In this document: one piece after another, positions 1-10,095 of the stretch
Numbering within the stretch: position 1 is the first letter of the stretch
How the letters are laid out: each line of letters begins with the position of its first letter
Assembly (NCBI RefSeq): GCF_019320115.1
Contig: NC_089589.1
Coordinates: 19,407,641-19,471,640, forward strand
Reading direction: 5' to 3'
DNA: 64,000 nucleotides
Source: Miscanthus floridulus
Lineage: Eukaryota > Streptophyta > Magnoliopsida > Poales > Poaceae
Notes under the pieces: model-generated
Told to the model about the DNA's origin: nothing
The model's database searches: none
What the model saw: only the letters and a program-made list of their open reading frames with translations
Made by a program: the position numbers and the translations under genes

Positions 1-202
1 TTGTAGCATTTTACTGGGAGTATTCTAGGTATTGTTATTTATATTTTACCATAGGGAAACAATGGAGTAAAGACTTATTGAGTAATAAAGGAATATCTAT
101 TAGTCAACATACCAGCATAGCTAGAGCAAGGGGTAAAGGTAATGATAGGAATTAAGGATAATGACACTCAGGGGATAGATCACTAAGATAATACAAACTA
201 GT
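1..202 (-). repeat. Outer element, left LTR (3' LTR), first part
   Basis: Matches 23075-23276 nearly base for base. It is interrupted at CTAGT (198-202) by gypsy element A and resumes after the second CTAGT at 16979-16983. The beginning of this LTR is off the left edge. Confidence 0.85.
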
Positions 203-305
203 TGTCGGGGACCAATACTAGGGTACCTGGAGAGGAGGAGCTAATAACCATCAACATTGATTCATCCAAGTAGTCAAGAGCGCGACAACAGCTCCAACCG
301 ACCCC

Positions 306-800
306 CAGGTGTGCAAGCTCTGCCTCGCCCGACCTCTAGGGGCGGGCCCACCATGCCCAACACCGAGGCCGCAGGCTCCACCTCGTCCGACCTCTGAGGG
401 CTGGCTCCGCCTTGCCCAGCCTATGAGGACGGGCTCCGCCTCGCCCAACACCAAGGCCACAAAGCTCTACCTCGCCTAACCTTTGAGGGTTGGCTCCGCA
501 TCGCCCGGCCTGTGGCGGTGAGCTCCGCCTCACCCAACACCGAGGCTGTGGGCTCTACCTCGCCCGACCTCTAAGGGCTGGCTCCATCTCGCCCGACCTC
601 TGAGGTTGGGCTCCACCTCGCCCGACACTGGGACCGCAGGCACCGCCTCACCCGACCTCTGAGGGTGGGCTCCGCCTTGCCCGATCTCTGAGGGTAGGCT
701 CTGCCTTAGCCAACACCAAGGCCATGGGCTCTGCCTCGCCCAGCCTCTGGGGGCGGGCTCTGCCTCGCTCAGCCTTTGGGGGGGGACTCCGCCTCGACCA
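306..800 (+). repeat. GC-rich ~28-bp tandem array in A 5' LTR
   Basis: Imperfect units built on GGGCTCCGCCTCGCCCGACC followed by TCTGAGG are repeated head to tail. Some alternate units carry 'ACACCGAGGCC' instead, giving a two-unit higher-order pattern. The open frames over this stretch are repeat artefacts, not genes. The 3' LTR has a longer version at about 15425-16150. Confidence 0.85.
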
Positions 801-1260
801 ACCCCGAGGCCGGGGGATCCGTCTCACCCAACGGAGACCCATACCGCCGCCAACCACTCCAGGTCCAAATGAATGGGCCTGGGTCAAAGCTCTAACACTA
901 GGGAGGTGACTGGCACACCCCAATATAACTTGTGGCCGTGACATGCCATACCTAGGGATTCACATTAGGAACAACATCGGGCGTAAGGTGTTGTTCTGCC
1001 TAACCCTCATACGAGGACTGATAGGCACATCAGTTCACCACGACGTCCGCTAGGACAGAGTGGAGCGCCATGATTAAGAGATGACACCTACGCATGGCGC
1101 CAGTGATGGACAAGGCCACGACATGGAGCTATCTCTGTTGACGTCTATAGGGTCGACGGGACCCACGTGAAGGAAAAGAAGGACCCGGTGATCCTGGAGG
1201 ACTTCTTCTCCTTCTCATTCTCCTCTTTTCCCTCCACTATAATCCGTGCTTTCCATTGGC

Positions 1261-1270
1261 CTATAAAAGG
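1261..1270 (+). promoter_or_regulatory. TATA box of element A 5' LTR
   Basis: CTATAAAAGG, repeated at the equivalent place in the 3' LTR (16622-16631). Transcription would be expected to start ~30 bp downstream, in the last quarter of the LTR. Not shown to be active. Confidence 0.65.
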
Positions 1271-1617
1271 GAAAGCAGGGCATCCCATAAGGGGCATCGC
1301 AACACATCGCATTGATTTAGACTAGAACCCATCAAACCCTGAATTGATCAGAACACATAAGCATACAGCCGAGAAGTGACCGAGCTCTCGGCACTCGTTC
1401 GCTCCTCTCACCAGAGACTTGGGAACTGTCCCTCTCTTGACCGTTTGTAACCCCTACTATGAACTTTCAGTGCTAGTAACATGAGTAACACAATGAACTG
1501 GACATAGGGACATTCTGCCTGAACTTGTATAAACCTCATGTCCTCTTAGCACACCATCTGAGCCAGACGCGCAATATTAGAAATTTACTAGTCGGTGGCA
1601 ACTCGAAACACCGATAG

Positions 1618-1640
1618 TTGGCGCGCCAGGTAGGGGCCTT
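1618..1640 (+). other. Primer binding site of element A
   Basis: TTGGCGCGCCAGGTAGGGGC lies one base after the 5' LTR end. Its position and TTGGCGC start match the primer sites of B and C (TTGGCGCCGTCCGTGGG). The priming tRNA was not assigned. Confidence 0.65.
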
Positions 1641-1672
1641 TTGCGCGCCTCAACATCCACACAAGGCCTCGG

Positions 1673-3795
1673 ATGGCTAGTCACAACCTCAGCTGGGTCC
1701 CGAGCGCGCACGTGCGCTTTGGGGACCTGGACTTCATCGTCACAATGGAGGGAGAGTTGGCGATGGCTCCCGCCGCCGTCCGACCTCTCCACCCCGCCGG
1801 CCTCAACACGATCGCCGAGGCGCTTGGGAAGCCGCAGCTGCACGCACCGGAGGCCCGCGCCCCTGGAAGTGACCAGCTCCTCGACTTCGACTACGGGAGG
1901 TTAGAGCGCTAGCTTAGTGCCTTCCTAGGACCCCGATCGTCCTAGGAGGACCTGCACCACCTCACCTTCTCGTTCGCCAACATCATGGCATAGCTTGCCG
2001 GAGGGGAGCCGCTCTCTCTAGAATACCTCATCCGTAGCACCCCGACAGCGCTCCCATTCGGTCTCCGCAATGCCATAGAGACCGATGGCCACCTTGTGGC
2101 ACAACGCACGCCTCCGCCCCCCGCGAACGATGGGTTCTTGGGGATGACCAAATATGTCACGGAATCTTTCCATGACCTCCTCGTAGGATAATCGGAGTCA
2201 CCCTCTAGCTCTGACTCCAGCAGGGGGAGCCATCACCCCTCTCATGAGTGCTTCATGGTGGGTACCCCCGAGGGACATGTCAAAAGCATCCACGAGGAAG
2301 AAGCTACCCCAACGAATGACCTCGACGATGAGGTCAGGGGGATGCAAGGGCCCCGCCTTGCCTACGTATGGAGCAGCTGAAGGCTTGACACCAAGAGCTC
2401 AAGGAAGCGCGACTCCAGCTCGAGCAGGAACACGTGGAGCTCGATCGAGAGATCGAGCGCCACGGAGACGGTGGGCGTGCACGCGCCATGGCCCGCAACG
2501 TGAACCAGAGGATCATCGATGATGATGAAACACTCCTACACTTTGCCCGAGTGAGCCAAAACATCACCGCTGCGGCAGCCCTGCTCCAAGAGCTTCCGGG
2601 GCCTGTGACACCTGAAGATCATTAGGTCCATCGCGAGATTCGCACGCCACTCAAGCATGTGGCAGCGCAGCAAGCCGAAAGCTCATTGTCTCGGTGATGC
2701 GAGCTCGACGCCAGCCAGCGTGTGCCCTTGGAGCGACCTGACAAGGACACATCAGTCCAATAGGCGCCGCAAGGCAGCAAGCTACACACCGTGGTCCCGG
2801 TGCATGAGCGTCTCGGCCACAACCGTGACGCGCGTGACACCCTCGACGCCCACAGGCGTACCCATGGTGATGCGAGGGAGGGAGCTAGCCATGGCTACCA
2901 CCCTCGTCATGGTGGAGCTACGATAGTGGCGAGGACCGAAGCCTGAGCCTCGGCCTGCCGAGACCTCAGGCCTTCGGCCGACACATCCTCAACGCCGCCT
3001 TCCCGCCATGGTACCGACCACCAACCAACATCCCAAAATACTCTGGGGAAACGAACCCTAGACTATGGCTCGAGAATTATCGGCTTGCTTGCCAAGCCGG
3101 TGGAGCGGATAATGATGACTTCATTATCCACAACCTTTCATTGTTCCTGGTCGATTCGGCATGAACAAGGTTGGAACACCTTCCACCCAACGGAATCCAA
3201 AGTTGGGTGGACCTGAAAGAGATCTTTGTGGGGAACTTCTAGGGCATGTACAAGCATCATGGGAGCCCATGGGATCTCAAAAACTATTGACAGAAGGCCA
3301 GAGAAACCGTTCGTGGGTACATCCGGCGCTTCTCCCGGTAATGCAAAGAGCTGCCTAATGTCATCGACGCTGACATTATAGGAGCTTTCCTGTCTAGGAC
3401 CACCTGTGAGTCCCTAGTTCACAAGATGGGACATAAGGGCCCACGAACCACCAAGGAGCTCCTTGACATCGCCACCAGCCATGCCTTAGGCTAGGAGGCA
3501 GTCGGAGCGATCTTTGACCACCTCAAAGGCATGGTGAAACGGGATGAGGACGTCGACGAAGGCACCTCCAACCGTCCCAGCAAAAAGAAGAATAGGCAGT
3601 GGCGTGAGGGCTCGCTCGTGGCCGCCGTCAACCGCAAAGGGGGTTAGAAACCCACCAAGGGTGTCCCAAACCACTTCGAGAAGCTACTCGAAGGGCCATG
3701 CCTGAACCATTCTTTCCCCATCGAGCACCTATACAAGGATTGCTACCTCTTGAAGCGGTTCCTGTCTGGAGGCTCCAACAAGGGGGAGCATAGGA
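1673..3795 (+). pseudogene. gag: Element A gag, decayed
   Basis: Would encode the structural capsid polyprotein of a Ty3/gypsy element. The first frame starts at ATG 1673 (MASHNLSWVPSAHVRFGDLD) and breaks after 79 codons. Coding similarity continues across stops and shifts. Pieces seen are a segment around 2460-2620 (NVNQRIIDDDE), a capsid-core-like stretch at 3030-3340 (GETNPRLWLENYRLACQAGG; RETVRGYIRRFSR), and a C-terminal stretch at 3661-3795 (FEKLLEGPCLNHSFPIEHLY) typical of Tat-type gag before the protease. Many breaks are TAG codons. Unlike B and C it still holds part of the capsid core. Not functional; the family call rests on motif recognition only. Confidence 0.75.
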
Positions 3796-3807
3796 AGGAG
3801 CCTAGCT

Positions 3808-4090
3808 AGATGAAGCGCGCAACGTCGCCCTCCTCCACTCGGCCAAGTACTAGCAAGCATTACACCGGTATCACAACCGTCGAGTGTGGGGTTGGGCCTT
3901 CAACGTTAGGGACCTGGTGCTCTGCCTTGTCCAGAGCTACAAGAACTACCACAAGCTCTCTCCGACATGGGTGGGACCGTACATCATTGCGGATGTACTC
4001 CGACCGGGCACCTACATGCTCAAGACCATCGATGGTGGAGTCTTCATCAATGCCTGGAACATCGAGCAGCTACGTCGCTTTTACCCTTAA
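3808..4090 (+). pseudogene. pol: Element A integrase C-terminal fragment
   Basis: About 90 codons, one internal TAG, ending YP then TAA at 4088. The frame includes LSPTWVGPYIIADVLRPGTY and AWNIEQLRRFYP, the usual end of Tat-lineage integrase (chromodomain-like 'GPY' tail). It follows gag remnants within ~15 bp, so protease, reverse transcriptase, RNase H and the integrase core are all missing. The same gag-to-integrase-tail architecture is found in B and C, which argues for a non-autonomous design mobilised in trans rather than a private deletion. Confidence 0.8.
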
Positions 4091-6498
4091 TAAACACACA
4101 CTTTCTCTTATCAGTTTTGCTATCAAACTCCGCGACCTTTAGTGACACCGACCCCAGCAATGGCGGGGGATCGGGCCTCACTCGGGGGCTAATAAGAGCG
4201 TACCTATTTGGTAGACATTCCCTATGCCGACCCTCTCATGTTAAGGCCCAGAAGCGAGGTTTGTGGAAATGAACGCTGAGTAAAACTGGTCGGACTACGA
4301 GAGACCTAAGCCTCGGTGGCTACGGCCCCTTTGCTCACCAGCGTGATCAGAGTTTTTTCCACACCCCGGGTTTTTGGGCCTTAGTCATGAGAAGTGTCGG
4401 TGCGCATCTAAGAGTTTGTCCACCTGGCCAACTTTCTCTATGCCCGACCCCTATCATGTTAAGACCTAGGAGCTAGGGTTGCGGGAACAAGCTCTGAGTA
4501 TAACTGGTCGGACTGCGAAAAACCTACGCCCTAGCGGCTACGACGCCTTTGCTCACCAGCGTGATCAGAATTTGCTCACCCGCACCCCGAACTTTATGAC
4601 CTTAACAACAGAAAGGGTTGGAATGCAGTAACCTTTTTATACAAAAAGGGGAGAAGGGCTAAAAAGCTATTTGGCTATAAAAAATTTAAGAGCTTGTCCA
4701 TTTATTACAAGTTCACCGCCTGGCTTATCTGCCTAACTAAATTCTTGCGCGGGATGTTCTCATCCTCTATCTCCGTAGGTAAGTCATGTCCTAGTGGGGC
4801 AATACAAGTCGACCGGACGGCTTAGCCGCAGCCAAGGGACGGGTAGGGAGAAGCAGGATGCCCCACGCGGGTTATGCCGACGCCATTACGAACGACGGAC
4901 CTGGATTCCGCTCGAACATGTCCAGTAAGAGCTCCCTGAACCCATCATTCGTGCCATCAAGGTAAGTCCTATGCCAGTGGGTCACCCAAGTCGATCGAAC
5001 GATTTAGGCCACTGCCGAGAGATGGGTCACCCTTACTTACGCACATTAATTTCGCTATCGAGCCTCTGACCCCAGCAATGGCAAGGGGTCAGGTCTCGCT
5101 CAGGGGCTGGCAAGAATGTCTATTCATAGGCATTCTCAATGCCTGACCCCTTTCTCACATTAAAACTTGAAGGCAAGGTGTGTGGAAACAAACGCTGGGT
5201 CAAATTGGTCGGATTGCAAGAAACCTATGCCCCAGCAGCTACAACATTTTTTGCTCACCAGCATGATCGGAGTTTGTTGCCCGCACTCCAAGCTTTAGCC
5301 TCTGCCTTCCTAGGAAGGATTTGGAGGGCCCCACCTATGGAATTTCCATCGAGGAGAGGCCAGCATATCGCCCAAAGTCGATTGAATGGCTCGGGCCGCT
5401 GTTGAGAGACAGATAGGGAGCAGTGGGATACCCCATGTAGGTTACGCCGGCTCCATCGCGAACAACGGACCCGGACCCCACACGAACATATCCAGAAAGA
5501 GCTCCCTGAACCCGTCACTCAAGCCATCGAGGTAACTTTACCGACCCCCACTTTTCTTTTCCATTGCATGATCATTCATTCATCCATTCTAATGCATGCA
5601 TTCATACATTCATTCATTCATTCATTCATTCATCCATACATTCATCCCATACATCCAAGCATTGCATATGCAATTGCTGCATCACAACGCTTCGTGTCAT
5701 GTCATGAAGCAGTAGTCGTCTCATTCAATATGAGCGGTGACCGACCGAGGTTCGAAGGCCGGCCTATGAAGGGCTTGAGGCCACCTTGTGTCAACCAGAG
5801 CTAGGGGAGAAAAACATAGATGAGCCCCAGTGGCCTTGCCCAACCCCGCTGAGAAGCGGATAGGGACATCTAGACCTTTCTCATTCGATCCTAACCTCAA
5901 GCCAAGCCCATAGAATATCCATCGGGGAGAGGCCAGCGGGCCACCTGAGTCACTCTCTGGAGTGACATGAGCATCTACGGGGAGGTAGGTTAAGGAGCAG
6001 TCGAATGCCACATGAGGGCTATGCTGACCCCGTCAGTGAATGACGGACTCGGATTCCACTCGGACATGCCCGTTAGCGAGCTCACCAAGTGCAACACTCG
6101 AGCCATCGAGGTAAGTGTCGTTAGCTTAGCCCCTTTGGTTGTGAAAACCACGGATGGGGTGACGCATGAAACACAGCCGACCCCACCGAGCCCCATGGGG
6201 CTCGAGCTGCCCGACCCAAACTTAAGAACACACCTGACCGGGGTTCAAAGGCCGGCCCACGAAGGGCTCAAGGCCGCCTCACTGCTCCCGACACCCTTCC
6301 TCACATTAAACCTAGTAGCAAGGTCTGCGGAAACGAACAACTGAGCAATGCTGGTCGGACTGTGAGAAACCTATGCCCCAGCGGCTACGACAGTCTTGCT
6401 TACCAGCATGATCAGAGTTTCCCTCCTACACCTCAGGCTCTACGGTCTTAACAAACAGAAAGGTTGGAACGCATGAACCCCTTTTCACACATAGAAAG
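4091..6498 (+). repeat. Element A 3' non-coding region with dispersed imperfect repeats
   Basis: No gene seen. One ~150-bp motif (ACTGGTCGGACT...GCTCACCAGCGTGATCAG) occurs about four times, at ~4205-4350, ~4430-4580, ~5135-5290 and ~6285-6425. A second ~110-bp motif, ending CCATCGAGGTAA, occurs three times (~4857-4967, 5428-5535, 6004-6115). The stretch 5660-6070 is clearly homologous, in reverse complement, to 30118-30510 in element C, although the LTRs of A and C differ. Short ORFs here are repeat artefacts. Confidence 0.7.
5571..5660 (+). repeat. (CATT)n microsatellite
   Basis: Degenerate ATTC/CATT repeats, purest at about 5604-5632. The element C counterpart (about 30575-30608) is a shorter GAATG-type tract, which is where element E inserted. 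Confidence 0.85.
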
Positions 6499-7684
6499 TG
6501 TCAGGTTCATAAACCCAGGGTCCCTCATGGACCGGCTTCCCAACAAAGGCTCGGCCCAGCAAACGACGCGCGACTCCTGGGCCAGCTCAAAAACCTAATA
6601 AACAAGATAGAGAGGTGAACCAGCCTACGACTAGAAGGCCTGGCCAAAGCAGAAGGCCTCGCTTCTGACTCTGGCCCACCTCTCCAACCGGAAGGCTTCG
6701 CTTTCGAGCCCGGCCCGCCTCTTTGACTGGAAGGCCTAGCCAAATACCACTTCTGACTCTGACCCGCATCTCCGACCAGGGATGCGCCGAACCCCTGCTG
6801 ACAGCTCTTCTCCAACTAGCGCAGTCAGAGCCAACTGGGACCAACCGACCGGGGACACCCGCTCGGTAAGGACCCAGAAATAGATGCAGCAAGCAAGGTA
6901 GGGTACTCAAGTCAACTGCAATACTGAGGACCATACCCTGTACACCTACAGGACAGTACCCTTCAACCGTCCTGGCATGTCAGAACCCAAGTAGTGTTGT
7001 GGGCGCCGACATTTTCCCTACACTATTGTGGGCGCCATCAACTCCCTTACCGGACAAACACGGCAAGGCTCCTCCCACACACCTCTGGGCATCCATAGTG
7101 TTGTGGGCACCGACATTTACCATACCAGGCGAACATGGTAAAATCCCCTGCATGCCTCTAGGCATCAATAGTATGGCAGGCACCGACGTCTGCCATATCA
7201 AGAAAAAGACGATGCAACCTCCCACATGCATCTGACATTAACAGTGTTATGGGCGCCTACAATCATCTTGTACCCGACAGCATGGGCAACAAGACTTAGC
7301 ATATGTACACACACACTCTCTCTCTTGTAATGCCAACCCCTTCATCTATAAAAGGGGATGCACTCTCTCCCAACGGATTAGATCCCTCAGTTCACTTAGA
7401 TCAACCATGTAGCACATAGCGGAGCTCCCGTTACTCTCGGCCCTTCAAACCAGAGTCCGACCAGACCTCTTGTACCCCCTATCTTTCTCCCTTCCGTTTG
7501 TAACCCCACAGCAAACTTCGAGCACCTAGGCTCAGGAATAAAGTCCCCGACTAACTCAAACTGGACGTAGGGCACATTGCCTAAACTAGTATAAACCCTA
7601 TGTCATTGAGTGCTAGGCCACCTCCGATCACAATGTACAACAAAACTATAAATATTTACGTGTTGGTCACTTTCTACACCAACA
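6499..7684 (+). repeat. Element B 5' LTR
   Basis: 1,186 bp, TGTCAGGTTC to CACCAACA. It is of the same family as the reverse-oriented LTRs of C at 27623-28908 and 42368-43615. It contains several short repeats of GTTGTGGGCGCC...CATACC (about 6995-7260) with conserved spacing, and the TATA box at 7345. Confidence 0.9.
7345..7355 (+). promoter_or_regulatory. TATA box, element B 5' LTR
   Basis: TCTATAAAAGG. The same motif is in the truncated 3' LTR (about 14358-14368) and, on the minus strand, in both LTRs of C (28036-28045 and 42743-42752). Confidence 0.65.
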
Positions 7685-7685
7685 G

Positions 7686-7704
7686 TTGGCGCCGTCCGTG
7701 GGAA
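7686..7704 (+). other. Primer binding site, element B
   Basis: TTGGCGCCGTCCGTGGGAA starts one base after the LTR end, the typical place and form for grass gypsy elements. Confidence 0.75.
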
Positions 7705-7709
7705 AGACG

Positions 7710-9470
7710 ATGTACGTTAACACTTTTGGTCATCGGATGGTCCACTTTTCCGCCACCTTCGCCATGGCGGGCTCAAGCGATACGACTCGCTTCAGTTCAC
7801 TAGAGTTTCCCGCACTCCCACCTATTGGGATGTGGATTCCACCCGTCTTTGAGCCATCCTAGGCCTTCCTCTTTGGAAGCCCAGACTTTGTTGCCGACTG
7901 GCTCGGCATGCTACACCTCCACATGGAGGCAACCATCCTGGTGCCCATCGGAGGGGCGCCCTCCGTCGGCTCTGGGACACCCAACGACTTCAATGACGAG
8001 GCGCCTGCGCTTCATTCTGAGCAAACGCTCTGCTCAAACCCCACTATGAGTAATGTACATACTATTGTTTACTCGCTATTTACTATCTTCCGTCGATTAT
8101 CCGGAGGGACCTCGTTGTCCCTACCACGATCGCCATGCGACCGGTTCCCCTATGGCCTCACGTCCCCCATGGATATGTATGCCCGGGGGATCCGAAGGAT
8201 GCTGGTGCTGCCCCCTCTCATGTCTGAATTCGTGGGGATGGCGAGCTATGCTCCCACCTATTTCCTCGACCTCATGGATGACGATGTTGAGAGTGATGGC
8301 TCCAGCATCGACGACGTGGCACCTAGCCACCGTCCATCCTGAGAGTGCGCTATGGTAGATGCTCCGGGATAGCCGCTGGTGGTAGCAGAGTCCTTGCAGA
8401 CTCACACCCCTCTGGACCCTCATGCAGGAACCCTCGTGCTCACATGAGAGCATGGCAAGGAGCTACGACAACGGCGGTAGAACCAGCAGCTACCTGTGCC
8501 GATGCGCTCGGCGCACCACACTACGCCCCGTGCGTGTAATCTGGCGAGCGACGCCCGGGGTCACACTCGCCAGGTCTAGCACAACATCATGGACGGGGGG
8601 AATGATCCCCCATAGTTCGCTCAGGCTGGCCAGAACATTGCCGCTGCGGCAATGCTTCTGCGTGGCCTTCCCGAGCTGAATGACCCCCAGGAACAGGCGA
8701 TCCACCGGAAGCTCCGGGCACTGGTGGAAACCACCGCCATTCAATAGGCAGAGAGCTCCGCATCATGACACAGACTCATGGCCTCTCTCCTCACTGGGGG
8801 AGTGGGGACGCACCAGATGAATCGCTCCACCCGCTCACGCCTACAGCCATCGAGCGTGGCACGGGAGGCCGCATCGGCGCCCCGGCATGACCTGGCGCCC
8901 GCTCCGCACTGGCCGCCTGTGCGCGAGCTGCTCAAGCTGAACCAAGATGCTTACAGTGTCATCAGCAACCAGCGTCAGTCCCAGCATGATGATGATGCCC
9001 ATCAAGCGATAGTGATGGTAGGCGACTTAGACCCCGGCTGGACCATCGCAAGGAGTGGTGAAACACACCCCAGACCATGGGCCTTGGGCCGACACATCCT
9101 GAGAGCACCATTCCCACAGCGCATCAACGGAGGCTAGGGCAAAGGCAAGGCCAAGCACGAGGATCAGGACGAGGCCCCTCCTTGTAGAGGGGCAAAAAGA
9201 ACAAAAAAGATCATCGCCGATCGGCCAACTCCGCGTTGGTCACCGCGGCTGATCACACGGGCAAGCAGCCCCAGCAGGGCCTTCCGGACCACTTCAATGT
9301 GCTCATGGAGAGCCCATGCACCAACCATGCCTACCCCATCAAACACCTCTACAAGGACTACGAGCTCCTCAAGCGCCTTCTGCGATAGGCCGGCAGGCCA
9401 AAGGAAGGTAGAGGCAAAGAAGTAGCGGCCAAGAAAGGGGGCACAGCGGGCAAGGATCCAGACGACTAAA
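7710..9470 (+). pseudogene. gag: Element B gag remnant lacking the capsid core
   Basis: The likely start is ATG 7710, 6 bp after the primer site. The frame stops after 50 codons at TAG 7860-7862, inside the context EPS*AFLFG. Exactly the same stop is present in element C (minus strand, 42188-42190). Later pieces include a second frame at 7908-8340 and the stretch at 8620-8700 (PQ, NIAAAAMLLRGLPELND). At ~9050-9140 the text GRHILRAPFPQRI, which normally precedes the capsid core, is followed within ~30 bp by the basic linker and NHAYPIKHLYKDYELLKR near the gag C-terminus. The capsid core is therefore deleted, as in C. Non-functional. Confidence 0.72.
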
Positions 9471-9475
9471 GGTAC

Positions 9476-9590
9476 CTATACGGCGACCGAAGTGATCTAA
9501 CCAGATGCCTACCAACTGAAGGATGACAATGGCAACGTTCTCACCAATACTTGGAACAGCGAACAGCTACATCGTTTCTTCCCCCTAAAA
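9476..9590 (+). pseudogene. pol: Element B integrase tail fragment
   Basis: About 30 codons containing PDAYQLKDDNGNVLTNTW and NSEQLHRFFP, recognisable as the end of a Tat-type integrase (compare A at 4030-4090). It directly follows gag remnants, so the rest of pol is absent. Confidence 0.75.
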
Positions 9591-10095
9591 TTCAGTCTTA
9601 CCATTGTCTACTTAACATTCGCTCCTATAAAAGCGCCCCGACCTGAACACTTTTGGCCTAGGTCGCTTGGGGGCTCCACGGGGGTGCACTACCACCTCTC
9701 TTTTTGTTTACTATCATATGGTAAAACTCCTTCCTACCCGAAGAAAAGGGCAGTTCATTCCTTTAAATTACCTTACGTAGCTTTGCTTTAAATATTCCGA
9801 CCAATCGCACCCCGCCTCTACCTATGGCTACGAGCAGCTGAGCTTCGTAGGCCACCCCCGGGCTCCTAAGGTTGCAACCTATGGGACGAATGGGCAAGTG
9901 TGAAAAAGAATGAAAAAAACAAAATTACGCTAAGGTAAAACTAAGGAACGAATGGGACAAGCTTTCCTAAACGAAGTGATTCCATCACAAAAAACGAAAC
10001 TGATTGTATTTATTGAGTACACAAGAACGTTTACATGGGGGCTCCCCCATGAACTTAACTTTTTACATCTGCTAAAACTACTTCTACTTTACAAG
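9591..10095 (+). other. Element B non-coding spacer between pol end and the antisense gene 3' end
   Basis: No gene seen. It contains the conserved stretch GTGATTCCATCACAAAAAACG and GGGGCTCCCCCATGAA (about 9978-10060), also present in element C near 40140-40240. It is probably the shared 3' untranslated region of the sense and antisense transcription units. Confidence 0.5.

Larger units (their letters stand above)
203..1616 (+). repeat. Element A 5' LTR
   Basis: 1,414 bp from TGTCGGGG to CACCGATA. It matches the 3' LTR at 15332-16978 but is ~230 bp shorter, mainly because its GC-rich tandem array has fewer units. It contains the TATA box at 1261 and a polyadenylation/terminal region that includes CTAGTCGGTGGCAACTC, also seen at 16950. 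Confidence 0.9.

Noticed and set aside
251..944. Several overlapping ORFs of 60-100 codons on both strands near the left edge
   Set aside because: They lie in the GC-rich ~28-bp tandem array of the A 5' LTR and repeat its period; the 3' LTR (15600-16283) shows the same artefacts.
8041..8110. Possible gag intron starting at GTGAGTAATATAC in C (about 42000 on minus)
   Set aside because: The donor is ATGAGT in B, and no convincing acceptor lies near in either copy.
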